From: a virus
DNA: 20,393 bases
IMG/VR virus record: IMGVR_UViG_3300022680_000042
Span: 1 to 20,393 of that record
Reading direction: 5' to 3' (one strand)
Made by a program: the position numbers and the translations under genes. The notes beneath the pieces were generated by a model. It was not told the DNA's origin, searched no databases, and saw nothing but the letters and a program-made list of their open reading frames with translations. Numbering within the stretch: position 1 is the stretch's first letter; each line of letters starts with the position of its first letter. Positions 8,222 through 15,720 of the stretch are shown one piece after another.

Positions 8222-8401
8222 ATGAAAATAAAAGAAAAGAAACAATATAAAAATGAACGAATAATTTTCAGATTGAAAGAAGACGAGAAAAACATGCTAC
8301 GTGTTCGAGCACTTCTTTATGCTGAAGGGAACTTGTCGGCGTATTTGAGGCATGCAGTTCTAAACTACATGCCTCTTAAAAGTGACCTTAAAGGTGATTA
8401 A
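8222..8401 (+). CDS. Small ribbon-helix-helix-like DNA-binding protein
   Basis: A 59-residue gene and the only one on the plus strand. It reads MKIKEKKQYKNERIIFRLKE, then DEKNMLRVRALLYAEGNLSA, then YLRHAVLNYM and a short tail. The order is a strand (RIIFRLKE), a helix (DEKNMLRVRALLYAEG), a turn with NLS, and a second helix (AYLRHAVLNYM). This matches ribbon-helix-helix and MobC-like small proteins, where a strand R-x-x-x-x-R-L is followed by L-S-x-Y-L-R. It has its own promoter and sits between the tail tube and chaperone genes. Its stop codon overlaps that of the convergent tail tube gene. It was probably acquired as an extra cassette and may be autoregulated or act on phage or host promoters. 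The target is unknown. Confidence 0.72.
   Translation: MKIKEKKQYKNERIIFRLKEDEKNMLRVRALLYAEGNLSAYLRHAVLNYMPLKSDLKGD
8347..8375 (-). other. Long hairpin after the tail tube gene
   Basis: Arms GAGGCATG and CATGCCTC, then one non-identical position, then AGTT and AACT around a CTA loop, make a 29-base near palindrome. In minus-strand RNA the odd position is a U-G pair, so the stem is 13 continuous pairs. In plus-strand RNA it is a C-A mismatch. It begins 22 bases past the tail tube stop codon. No T-run follows, so it is not a classical terminator. It lies in the 3' end of the plus-strand gene. Confidence 0.75.
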
Positions 8402-9285
8402 CCTTCGCCTAAGATCTTAGTTATTTTCGCAACGGCGTTCGCTTGCGCATCATATAGAAGTTTTACTTCAAGTTCAGGAATTGCAAAAACAGTTTCTTCA
8501 AGCTGAATCGGGAAACCTGCACCGACGGCTTTTAAAACGTCGATTTCCATTAATGAACCGTCGCTTCGTTTCGCAGAAACGAGAACTTGCCCATGTTCGG
8601 GGAATGTTGCATCGTTCTTTCCAATAATGATTTCTGAAACTCCGCCATGCGCGGCTTGAACTTTAAAATAAGCGGTATCGTCGGCAGTCATGCCAATGGT
8701 GCCGCTTCCGCCAGTTAGCTCAATCCCAGTGTTTGGAACTTCCACGGCGGTGCTTGCTGTGATTGTTAAAGGCGACGCTGTAATTTTCAAAAGATCGTCC
8801 TGAAAAGACAAGTCATTCCCGTTTGAAAATGATACGTCTGTAGTCGCATAAACGTCAACGGTGTCAGTTGTAACCGCTTTAACGATATATGTTGCATCTT
8901 TTAGATCCGTTTCACTACCAGATTTAGCCGCCGCTGAAGCAATACCAGTTGCTGCCTCGACAACGGACGAACCTTTAACATTTGTGATCGTTCCAACGGA
9001 ACCGGTCGAACTCGCCGCCGTCGTCGTTACCGTCGCGCCTAAAAACAGCTCGAAAAGAAAATCAGGAAACGACTTTACTGACGCTGAGAAAGTGCTGCTA
9101 ATCGTTTTAGCTTCACTCGCCCACGCATAACGGTTTGAACCGCCGAATAAGTCTTCATATTCACTGCTTAAAGATAGAGTTCCGCCCCCGATGATTTTAA
9201 AAATGCCGTATGGCAAGCGGTCAGTTCTTCTATAAGGCACGAGTGAATGAATACCATATGATATAAAGTCTCTACTTAATGACAT
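8398..9285 (-). CDS. Major tail tube protein
   Basis: A 295-residue protein positioned between the tail terminator candidate and the chaperone genes. The ATG follows AAGGGGG with ideal spacing, suggesting strong translation as expected for a major component. The N-terminus SYGIHSLVPYRRTDRLPYG, followed by GGTLSLSSEYEDLFGGSNRYAW, suits the family of tube proteins with a beta barrel and an insertion-loop start. The middle (about 85-170) is rich in S, T, A and V and could be an inserted Ig-like or surface domain, longer than in minimal tube proteins. The C-terminus (about 225-290) returns to charged strands such as HGQVLVSAKRSDGSLMEIDV. No sheath gene accompanies it, which argues for a non-contractile tail. 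Confidence 0.7.
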   Translation of the reverse strand: MSLSRDFISYGIHSLVPYRRTDRLPYGIFKIIGGGTLSLSSEYEDLFGGSNRYAWASEAKTISSTFSASVKSFPDFLFELFLGATVTTTAASSTGSVGTITNVKGSSVVEAATGIASAAAKSGSETDLKDATYIVKAVTTDTVDVYATTDVSFSNGNDLSFQDDLLKITASPLTITASTAVEVPNTGIELTGGSGTIGMTADDTAYFKVQAAHGGVSEIIIGKNDATFPEHGQVLVSAKRSDGSLMEIDVLKAVGAGFPIQLEETVFAIPELEVKLLYDAQANAVAKITKILGEG

Positions 9286-9312
9286 AAAACCCCCTTAGAA
9301 TTATTTTTGCTT

Positions 9313-9798
9313 TCATTCGGCGGATATCGCAGCGGAAATGATAACCCCCGAAGACCGCATCATTCGGCCGTTAAGGTCGAATTGTGTTGGTTCTAGACTT
9401 CGCACTTGAAATTTTATCCCTCTTTGAATCTTATCAAAGTTCTTTTGGGATGCACTTTTAAGCGCTCTGCTATAACGCAACATCTTATAAAACACGTTCT
9501 CACTTTCCTTTGCGCCGTCGTCGTATGAAAAAACCTCGAAGCCTACGCGGATCGTTTCAAGCGTGTTGTTATAATTATTATCGTTTATTTCGTTGTTTGA
9601 GACAAGACCATAAACAACAAAGTTCTCATAGTTAAAAACGTTATTGTTTAAATTCTGCAAAAAATAGGCGTTGTCATTTATTTTTGGCATCACGAAGTCA
9701 TTTTTTTCGGTGTCTATCAAAATCAATTCATTATTTAAATTCGTTTTAATAACGTCGTGTGATTTTTTTAATAGTGTTTCAACATCGAATTTTGCCAT
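9313..9798 (-). CDS. Probable tail terminator protein
   Basis: A 161-residue protein just upstream of the tail tube gene. In siphovirus clusters this place, after the completion protein, is normally taken by the tail terminator that caps the tube. The content is consistent with an alpha/beta fold: an N-terminal helix (FDVETLLKKSHDVIKTNL), a strand TIRVGFEVFSYDD near 85, a helix KESENVFYKMLRYSRAL, and C-terminal strands (GIKFQVRSLEPTQFDLNGR, then SSGVIISAAISAE). GAGG is seven to eight bases before the ATG. No diagnostic motif is seen; the assignment comes mainly from position. Confidence 0.5.
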   Translation of the reverse strand: MAKFDVETLLKKSHDVIKTNLNNELILIDTEKNDFVMPKINDNAYFLQNLNNNVFNYENFVVYGLVSNNEINDNNYNNTLETIRVGFEVFSYDDGAKESENVFYKMLRYSRALKSASQKNFDKIQRGIKFQVRSLEPTQFDLNGRMMRSSGVIISAAISAE

Positions 9799-9799
9799 G

Positions 9800-10369
9800 C
9801 TATACCTCTTTTAATTTGTCGCTAACGAATGTTTCAACTATATCTTTCCAACGCTGCAAACGTCGCGGGCCCGCTGCGCCGATAGGATCGTCCTTGTCGT
9901 CAAGAAAAAGCGGTTTCCTTAATGGGATTTTCTTTCTAGGTGCGTCAGATTGATGATATTTAAAATATTCAACGTTTGAACCTAATATCATTGTTTCCTT
10001 TGTTATCTCTTTGATCGCTTGTGGATCACTCGGTCTTGTCAACGATCGAGCGAGATCGCCCTCGCGCAATAACAGAGGATACGCGAAACCTACTTTGCGA
10101 ATTTTCTGCAAACGGTAGGCGTCTCTTCGTGTCATCCACTCGCCTTGATATCGTATTCTTGTAAACGGCTTAAAGCCGCCGAAGTCAGGATATTTGCCTT
10201 GACTCTTTAATGCGAAAATAGCCCTGTTCTCTTTGTAAAACGCTTTTGCGATGGCCCCAAACACGGGCCTAAAGTCCGACACGCTTATTTCGGCCTTTTT
10301 CAAGACATCTTGAAAAGCCTTGTCGTTGGCTATTTCATAGGATTGAGCTAGTAAAGGTTCATCTGCCAT
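9800..10369 (-). CDS. Virion morphogenesis / tail completion protein (Mu gpG-like)
   Basis: A 189-residue protein. The segment VEYFKYHQSDAPRKKIPLRK near residues 132-152 fits the Phage_tail_S / virion morphogenesis family, where Y-A-x-x-H-Q is followed by a P-x-R-P-F motif. Residues 42-100 are basic, with GFKPFTRIRYQGEWMTRR. The function is likely joining head and tail or completing the tail. It is separated by one base from genes on both sides. The start is ATG with only a weak upstream G-rich site, CTGG. The fit to the family is good by eye but not certain. Confidence 0.65.
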   Translation of the reverse strand: MADEPLLAQSYEIANDKAFQDVLKKAEISVSDFRPVFGAIAKAFYKENRAIFALKSQGKYPDFGGFKPFTRIRYQGEWMTRRDAYRLQKIRKVGFAYPLLLREGDLARSLTRPSDPQAIKEITKETMILGSNVEYFKYHQSDAPRKKIPLRKPLFLDDKDDPIGAAGPRRLQRWKDIVETFVSDKLKEV

Positions 10370-10370
10370 A

Positions 10371-10841
10371 TTACCAGTTGTTCCCCGACTTCGTGAACGT
10401 CTTCGTCGCGTTCGAACCTGCGAATAGCGTCGCCTTTTGCGGTCTGACTGATATTAAGTCGGTGTCAGGAAGCGGAGTCACTGGTCTTGGGAAGCATCCT
10501 TTGCAATTGTCTATCGGCGGTGCGATTTCATCAAGCATCTTGTTTGCAATCATGTCCCATGAACCCGTTACACGTTGATTGATGTTAGAGCTGTTTGAAC
10601 TTGTTAGTTCAAGAACTTCTTTGATTATTGATGCAACTTTATACTTCGCTACCGTTGCAAGCATGACCTCGCTTTCAGGGCCAATGTTGTCTATGTCGTA
10701 ATAGTTTTTTAAACGGGCGTTTATAAACGTTTCAGCATCCGTTATAAACTGCGAAACGTCGGCGCTTGTTACGGCGCTTTCTGTGCTAAAAGTCACATTC
10801 CTAAATAGCGATTGAACTTGTGTCAAATCAGTATATGCCAT
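10371..10841 (-). CDS. Head-tail connector / adaptor protein
   Basis: A 156-residue protein. Its first 100 residues look helical, with YTDLTQVQSLFRNVTFS, then VSQFITDAETFINARLKNYY and a helix running VMLATVAKYKVASIIKEVL. This is the layout of gp6/gp15-like adaptors that bind below the portal, where a helix with FI-x-x-A-x-x-x-I is followed by a further bundle. The C-terminal 50 residues, with GCFPRPVTPLPDTD, are likely extended. AAGGGG lies seven bases before the ATG. The position before the completion protein supports a head-tail joining role. Confidence 0.6.
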   Translation of the reverse strand: MAYTDLTQVQSLFRNVTFSTESAVTSADVSQFITDAETFINARLKNYYDIDNIGPESEVMLATVAKYKVASIIKEVLELTSSNSSNINQRVTGSWDMIANKMLDEIAPPIDNCKGCFPRPVTPLPDTDLISVRPQKATLFAGSNATKTFTKSGNNW

Positions 10842-10850
10842 TAAAGCCCC

Positions 10851-12737
10851 TTATAAAAATTCTTTAAAAGTAAAATTATAAAATATTGAACCCGTACCCG
10901 AATCTGTTTGCGCGACGATGATCAAAGCATCACTTGTTCCGCTTGCCTCTCGACCTATATATAAATCACTTTTAATTTCAGATTTGCTTTCACTTGCAAT
11001 TTGATTTTTTACATTAAGTGAAAAATAACCACTGCCAACGATTGAACCGTTTGCATAACTTGTCAATGCGGTCAAATAGTCGAACACTCCACTTTCGCCC
11101 GGTGTCCATGTTGCGCCCGTTAACGTAGGATTATAAATAATTTTAAAAAAAGCGTTGTCCGTTCCGCTAACTGGAAACATCGCAGTTTTTAACGCTTGCA
11201 AAGATGCGTTCGGAAAGTTTGAATTAATTCTAATTCCAGTGACAAAACTTTCAGTCGTCGAAAGAGCTTTGGGCGTAACACCGCTGTTTAATATCCTGAC
11301 GGGGCCTTCCTGCACACCGGAGCCCGATGATTGAACGGCGAAACACGTAAAAGAACTTGTAACCGTGCCTGACGTCGCACCTGTATTTTCAACCTCAAAT
11401 TGTATCGGCAAGTTCGCCGTAGCCATAAATGGGACCACCAGCGTATTCGATATATAGTAGGTATGGACTAGAACGAAAGTTCCAGCAATATCGACAAAAA
11501 AACGCGCGCCCCTTGATGATAACCAACCGAAGTCGATTTTAAAAACTGTTTGTTTCGTCCAATCGATTGAAAGGCCGCTTGGACCAGTTCCGTCAAGTGG
11601 ATCATCCCATGAGTTGCGCTCAATCGTTGTGTTGACGACGCTCCCACTTGTCGAACTTCGTATTACAAGACGTGCGTCAGTCCCGTCATGCTCAAAATAA
11701 ATCCCGTTGTTATCGTCAAAATAGCCCCATCGCTCACGCCTGTTTAATGTAGGGTTCGGGCGATATATTATAAATATCTCTTGAGCGTTGCCCTTATTGT
11801 ATTGAATATTCCTTCGGGTGCGGATCGATGCCTTGTCCCCGCTTGCGGAAGTCGTTGTCAATTCGATTTGCGTCTTCGTAGAGTTCCTTAGAACCGTTCC
11901 GCTTCCTGCATTTAATGGTGAGAAGTATCTAGTTGTATCAAGTGGATGATTTGCAGAATATTCAAAAAGCTTGAAAGGCGCTGCGACTGAAAAACGTCTA
12001 AACGCATCGAGATGATAGTCAGGGAACGAAACAAAAACGGGGTTCGATGGAGTTAACGATTCTTGCCCAGTTGAATCAAACAACGTCGTTTTTAATTGCT
12101 TATTACCGTTTACGCTTATATCGTTCTCAATCTCTTCAAGCGACATTTTAAAGTTGCCGTTTGTCGTTGCGTTGAAATTGACAAACACGCCGTGCGGATT
12201 TTCACCCGTCAAAACTGCTTTCATGAGCTCGGCGTCGTCCTCACTCGTTATGCTATCGCTTATTTTATGGCTCGAAGGCTTCGAGTTCGTCTTTTTAAAA
12301 ATCGTGCTTAAACTAAATGTCGTTTGATCAGTTCCGCCGTTGGTATATTCAACTTTAAAATATTTTCTGTTCGGTTGAAACGAAAAAGTCTTGTTTGTCG
12401 CGGCTGGGATTGTAAAAGAGTCTTCGGCATACCAGACGACTCCGTCGTCGCTTGTATAGTATGACAAGCCATCTATAGCGCTTGAAACGTCGCTGTATAC
12501 GTTAACGAAGATTAAAGCGTAATCAAGAGTTTCTCCGGCGGCACCTTCAAACTTCGTGCCTGCAAGCAACGGCGTTGACGTCGTGTTGTTTAAGCATACC
12601 TTTCCGTCAAGGACGACTTTGAGTTGTCCACTGTCATTAATTGTTATGCTCTTGCCATCGCTTGAGAACATGGCCACCTTCAAAAGGTGGTCAGCCGCGG
12701 TTGATATCCAACTTTTAATCTCGTTTATGATTGACAT
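10851..12737 (-). CDS. Large beta-rich virion structural protein
   Basis: A 628-residue protein between the capsid and connector genes. The N-terminal region (about 45-150) is a beta sandwich: NNTTSTPLLAGTKFEG, YYTSDDGVVWYAEDSF, then KYFKVEYTNGGTDQTTFSL. The middle (about 330-455) carries RWGYFDDNNGIYFEHDGTD, then NSWDDPLDGTGPSGLSIDW, then TVFKIDFGWL and further strands ending NLPIQFEVENTG. I recognise both segments from large structural proteins of phages and giant viruses, where the second looks like a lectin-type sandwich. Its place among head genes suggests a head fibre or capsid surface protein. No ribosome binding site is clear; the ATG overlaps the preceding stop by one base (TAATG), so translation is probably coupled. 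Confidence 0.65.
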   Translation of the reverse strand: MSIINEIKSWISTAADHLLKVAMFSSDGKSITINDSGQLKVVLDGKVCLNNTTSTPLLAGTKFEGAAGETLDYALIFVNVYSDVSSAIDGLSYYTSDDGVVWYAEDSFTIPAATNKTFSFQPNRKYFKVEYTNGGTDQTTFSLSTIFKKTNSKPSSHKISDSITSEDDAELMKAVLTGENPHGVFVNFNATTNGNFKMSLEEIENDISVNGNKQLKTTLFDSTGQESLTPSNPVFVSFPDYHLDAFRRFSVAAPFKLFEYSANHPLDTTRYFSPLNAGSGTVLRNSTKTQIELTTTSASGDKASIRTRRNIQYNKGNAQEIFIIYRPNPTLNRRERWGYFDDNNGIYFEHDGTDARLVIRSSTSGSVVNTTIERNSWDDPLDGTGPSGLSIDWTKQTVFKIDFGWLSSRGARFFVDIAGTFVLVHTYYISNTLVVPFMATANLPIQFEVENTGATSGTVTSSFTCFAVQSSGSGVQEGPVRILNSGVTPKALSTTESFVTGIRINSNFPNASLQALKTAMFPVSGTDNAFFKIIYNPTLTGATWTPGESGVFDYLTALTSYANGSIVGSGYFSLNVKNQIASESKSEIKSDLYIGREASGTSDALIIVAQTDSGTGSIFYNFTFKEFL

Positions 12738-13069
12738 TATTGTTTAGAAACCTCTTCAATGTCTTCTATAGCCTCTTTCACTTCATCAACGATGTCGTCG
12801 ATCGCGTCTTCCATTTCGTCAATTATTTTATTCATCGCTTCGGCTTTTTTTGATTTCTTGTTTGTTTTAGGTTTTGTCTTTTGCTTCGGAGCTTGCTTCT
12901 CAATAACCTTCGTAGCATCAATCCATGTCTTAACGCCGATTGTTTCAAGTTGTTTTTCTTGAGCGCTTGTCAAATCTACCTCGATGGGCTTAAGTGTTAT
13001 AGCGACATCGAAAAAATTCATTACGCCTTGCGGATGTCTTTTCCTTAATTTCAAAGAATATTTTTGCAT
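12737..13069 (-). CDS. Small lysine-rich/acidic protein of the head block
   Basis: A 110-residue protein of unknown function. A TTG at 13081 would extend it by four codons, but the ATG at 13069-13067 has GAGG directly before it and is preferred. Residues about 1-50 are a small ordered part with FFDVAITLKPIEVDLTSAQE. Residues about 58-82 are lysine-rich (KQKTKPKTNKKSKKAEA). The last 30 residues are a very acidic predicted coiled coil with repeated D-x-x-D and E-x-x-E, ending IEDIEEVSKQ. A capsid-associated accessory protein is possible from position. I do not recognise the family. Confidence 0.6.
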   Translation of the reverse strand: MQKYSLKLRKRHPQGVMNFFDVAITLKPIEVDLTSAQEKQLETIGVKTWIDATKVIEKQAPKQKTKPKTNKKSKKAEAMNKIIDEMEDAIDDIVDEVKEAIEDIEEVSKQ

Positions 13070-13083
13070 ACGGCCTCGCAAAG

Positions 13084-13102
13084 GGGGCGCTAAAAACGCC
13101 CC
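13084..13102 (-). other. GC-rich hairpin after the major capsid gene
   Basis: Arms GGGGCG and CGCCCC flank a T-rich loop. In the minus-strand RNA a U-G pair extends the stem to seven pairs with a five-base loop. It starts nine bases past the capsid stop codon and ends 15 bases before the ATG of the next gene. Only CTTT follows, so it is a poor terminator and more likely a pause or stabilising element. Confidence 0.55.
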
Positions 13103-13110
13103 GATCAGAA

Positions 13111-14022
13111 TTAATATTTACATTTAATTGATTTTGTCCACAAACCGAAGCCAAAACCCACTCGGTAATCAATACCGTAAAAGTTTTTCTTGCGAAGGAA
13201 ATTAGGCATAGTTCCTTTTTCCATAGCTTCAAAAACTGGGGACTTACGATTTTGTTTGATAACAGCTTGAACGCCTTGATTGATGTCAAACATATACCAA
13301 TCAGCGCCAGTTATACGACCAGTCGTCATATAAGTTGCAGCGCCTTTTAATGTATTTGTGGTGTTAGACAAAAGAGAAGCTCCAAAAAGCTCATCAAGAA
13401 CGCCTTGTAAGTCAGGGCTTGCAATGATATGAAGCTTTCTTTCGCCTTCATTTAATGGTTCGCCTTGATCGTCAACGAATTTTTGCATTTTCGCACGCAT
13501 CAATTTGAAGTCGCTTGCCATCTCTGAAGTTGTTGGGAGCGTGCCAGCTTTCGTTCCAGTATGTAGGTTGGATTGAGCCGTTCCGCCGGCGAAATAAACA
13601 TGCGATGTTGAATAAAACGGAAGACCGTCAAAACATAAATCTGTGTCGCCCGCAAGAATGGTATCGAAAAATAATTTTCTTGGGTGAGTTTTTGCGCGTC
13701 TTGCAAGATCCGCAGTTCTCATTTTGATAGAACCGTATTGGTCATCTTCTAGGTCATCGCGGTCAACTTGGAGTGTTGCTTCATACGATTTGTTAGGAAT
13801 CTCGTAATTGTAATCACGAACGCCGCTCAATTGTCTTTCATCGATCCATTCGCGAAGTTGTGGTGACTCGCCCAACCAGCCGTATTTTTCTTTATTCGAT
13901 GTCGAATTTGTTTCGGTGATCATTGGCATGACATCAGCGGGATTTTCGCCGTTATCAAATGACTTCATAAACTCCGTGCGGAGCGCTTTTTCTAAAACGA
14001 TAGGATTAGTTATTTGTCCCAT
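13111..14022 (-). CDS. Major capsid protein (Mu gpT-like)
   Basis: A 303-residue protein of the Mu T family. Recognisable parts are YGWLGESPQLREWIDERQ near residues 47-65, then YEIPNKSYEATLQVDRDDLE, then ADLARRAKTHPRKLFFDTIL and DLCFDGLPFYSTSH. These correspond to the conserved core of this family, in which a W-L-G-x-x-P segment precedes E-W and a D-G-x-x-F-F/Y-x-x-x-H segment follows. The ATG has AGGGGG a few bases upstream. The length, about 300, is normal for the family. The position after the protease/scaffold and decoration genes agrees. Confidence 0.9.
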   Translation of the reverse strand: MGQITNPIVLEKALRTEFMKSFDNGENPADVMPMITETNSTSNKEKYGWLGESPQLREWIDERQLSGVRDYNYEIPNKSYEATLQVDRDDLEDDQYGSIKMRTADLARRAKTHPRKLFFDTILAGDTDLCFDGLPFYSTSHVYFAGGTAQSNLHTGTKAGTLPTTSEMASDFKLMRAKMQKFVDDQGEPLNEGERKLHIIASPDLQGVLDELFGASLLSNTTNTLKGAATYMTTGRITGADWYMFDINQGVQAVIKQNRKSPVFEAMEKGTMPNFLRKKNFYGIDYRVGFGFGLWTKSIKCKY

Positions 14023-14036
14023 TATTTCCCCCTAAA

Positions 14037-14444
14037 TTAATAAACGTTGATGTCCACAAGAATTTTCGTTGCGCTAATAACCTCAATGATTCGACCGACT
14101 GCAAGTTCATTTGTTCCTTGAGTCGTTGAAACAGTTTGATCATCCGAAGCGTAAACGATAGAACCGACGGCGCTTTGAGCTGCGCCGCTTGTAACCATTT
14201 CGAAAATGCCAACACGTTGAACGCGGCAGTTCTCGTCGCCTGCACTTCCTGCGGAGTTGTCAACTTTTTCCCATGCCATACCCGCAAAAGCTGCGCCTGC
14301 TTCGGCTGCCATAGGTGCAAGATAACCAGCGGCGTTTATTTTGCAAATAGCGCCTTTATAAATAATGTCGCTTGCAACGACTGGAAAGGAAATTAATTCA
14401 CGTCCTTTTTCGATTATTTCTTTGTTTGCTGCGAGTGCTGCCAT
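14037..14444 (-). CDS. Small capsid decoration / cement-like protein
   Basis: A 135-residue protein between the protease/scaffold and the capsid protein. It has the pattern of small head-stabilising proteins (DUF2190-like): SDIIYKGAICKINAAGYLAP, FAGMAWEKVDNSAGSAGDEN, then VGIFEMVTSGAAQSAVGSIV and a strand TKILVDINVY. Such proteins sit on or near the capsid surface. The start codon overlaps the stop codon of the upstream gene by one base (TAATG), and a GGGGGG run lies seven bases before. Decoration is a likely role; no biochemical evidence is in the sequence. Confidence 0.7.
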   Translation of the reverse strand: MAALAANKEIIEKGRELISFPVVASDIIYKGAICKINAAGYLAPMAAEAGAAFAGMAWEKVDNSAGSAGDENCRVQRVGIFEMVTSGAAQSAVGSIVYASDDQTVSTTQGTNELAVGRIIEVISATKILVDINVY

Positions 14445-14863
14445 TACATCCCCCCATTATACTTGATGTAGTCTTCTTTTGAGATCCCAAGCGCTTTAAT
14501 CGCTTTAAGGTCCTCTTCGCTTAATTTTACGTCGTCGTTGTTTTTAGCTACCGCGCCTTTTGACTCAACTTTAACGTTTGTTGCAAGTGAAAGGACTTCA
14601 TGAAGACCTTTACCTTCATTCATCGCTTTCAATTGAGCGGCGTTTATTTTGCCTTCGTCAAAAAGAACTTTATTTTTTGCTTCAAGTTCTGCTTTTGCTT
14701 TTTCAGATTCAAGAGTTTCAAGTTTTTCAGAAAGTTTTTTATTTTCATCTTTCATTGAAGACAAAATCGTTTTTGTTTTTCCCTCGGTAAGTTGAAACTC
14801 AACGATTTGCTTTTCAAGTTTCCCGACGACTTCTTTGTGCTCAGAAAGTTTAATAGTTTCCAT
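14444..14863 (-). CDS. Nested scaffold protein, internal start in the protease gene (Mu gpZ-like)
   Basis: An ATG at codon 271 of the protease gene (14863-14861) is preceded by GAAGGGG with good spacing, a better site than most starts in this window. Translation from it would give 139 residues, METIKLSEHKEVVGKLEKQI onward: a coiled coil, a short GKINAAQLKAM helix and the shared C-terminus. Lambda Nu3 and Mu gpZ are made as in-frame internal products of the protease gene in the same way. I infer that a free scaffold is made and then cleaved or lost. It shares its stop codon with the long product. Confidence 0.75.
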   Translation of the reverse strand: METIKLSEHKEVVGKLEKQIVEFQLTEGKTKTILSSMKDENKKLSEKLETLESEKAKAELEAKNKVLFDEGKINAAQLKAMNEGKGLHEVLSLATNVKVESKGAVAKNNDDVKLSEEDLKAIKALGISKEDYIKYNGGM

Positions 14864-15673
14864 TGTATCCCCTTCTTTCATCTTTTCTTTTAATGAAACG
14901 ATCGCATCCATTTTTAAAAATGGGCGATTGACAAGACCACCACCGAGCAAAGTCGGGCCGTGCTCTTTGCCAGTATGCGGATGAACATAGTTCATATTAA
15001 ATTCTGGCGAAAAATACCGAAAATCTTTGTCGCTCAATGCTTGCGCGCCTTTCGGTGTCCAAACTACTTCGCCAAATAAAGTTTTACCGTCGTATGAAAC
15101 AAAGACATCCTTTAACCATCCCGCCGCTTTTCCCATGTCATGATCAAAATCAATCGAAATATCTACGCCAGTTACTTTATTTTTAAAGTTATCCGCAAAC
15201 TTTATCAACATATCTTTCGTTATTTCGATCTCGCCATAGTTGACGTGATAACCCTTAACGACTTTTGCAAGCTCTATAATATGAGGAAGTAACGAACCGA
15301 GTTTAATGGTTTTGTCGTCATTCCTCAATGACAAAAAATGCATTTCCGCCATTGTATCGACTTTTAAAAGTCCAATACGTGCAAAAACGCTTTTTGTCAC
15401 TTCTATTTTTTTTAAACTACTTTCGACAAACTCGCTTTTGTCATATTGATCTATTTCAAAAACGCTTGTTTTGTCTTTTACGACATCTACTATGAAGCCC
15501 TGTTCACGCGCCCAAACACGCGCGTCCTGTTCCTCTTCAAAAATGTTTTTGTCAAATATCAATGATTGAATAACAGACGAAGGATCGACATTTAATTCTT
15601 TTAATCGCTCCTCAACGTTATCCACTGATACATAAAACTCCTTGTCTAAAAGGAAATTTTTAATTAAAGCCAT
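14444..15673 (-). CDS. Prohead protease with C-terminal scaffold (Mu I-like)
   Basis: A 409-residue protein in three parts. The N-terminal part (about 1-95) has EEEQDARVWAREQGFIVDVV, a helical motif found in other prohead proteases. Residues about 100-255 match the Mu I family: VDISIDFDHDMGKAAGWLKD at 170-189, LFGEVVWTPKGAQAL at 199-213, DKDFRYFSPEF at 215-225, and TLLGGGLVNRPFLKM at 241-255. Residues 271-409 are scaffold-like: a long charged coiled coil (SEKLETLESEKAKAELEAKN) and a short C-terminal domain. The protease cleaves the scaffold and processes the head in Mu. The ATG has GGGGGG three to four bases away. I cannot name the catalytic residues with confidence. Confidence 0.85.
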   Translation of the reverse strand: MALIKNFLLDKEFYVSVDNVEERLKELNVDPSSVIQSLIFDKNIFEEEQDARVWAREQGFIVDVVKDKTSVFEIDQYDKSEFVESSLKKIEVTKSVFARIGLLKVDTMAEMHFLSLRNDDKTIKLGSLLPHIIELAKVVKGYHVNYGEIEITKDMLIKFADNFKNKVTGVDISIDFDHDMGKAAGWLKDVFVSYDGKTLFGEVVWTPKGAQALSDKDFRYFSPEFNMNYVHPHTGKEHGPTLLGGGLVNRPFLKMDAIVSLKEKMKEGDTMETIKLSEHKEVVGKLEKQIVEFQLTEGKTKTILSSMKDENKKLSEKLETLESEKAKAELEAKNKVLFDEGKINAAQLKAMNEGKGLHEVLSLATNVKVESKGAVAKNNDDVKLSEEDLKAIKALGISKEDYIKYNGGM

Positions 15674-15690
15674 GATCCCCCCATAAATAA

Positions 15691-15720
15691 ATAATACACC
15701 ATTTTTGTTTATTTGTGCAA
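15691..15720 (-). promoter_or_regulatory. Weak promoter candidate before the protease gene
   Basis: In the 48-base gap the minus strand has TTGCAC (15720-15715) and TATTAT (15696-15691) with 18 bases between them. The -35 half is poor (three of six). The gap is the second longest between minus-strand genes in the head block. Read-through from the portal promoter could serve as well. Confidence 0.25.

Noticed and set aside
8347-8375. Rho-independent terminator for the tail tube gene
   Set aside because: The stem is strong but no T-run follows in the minus-strand direction, so I list it as a hairpin only.
13070-13081. TTG start for the small lysine-rich protein
   Set aside because: The ATG at 13069 has GAGG just upstream, while the TTG has none and would overlap the ribosome binding site.
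14006-14320. Minus-strand 104-codon frame
   Set aside because: It is out of frame within the decoration protein gene, which has a convincing start and family pattern.
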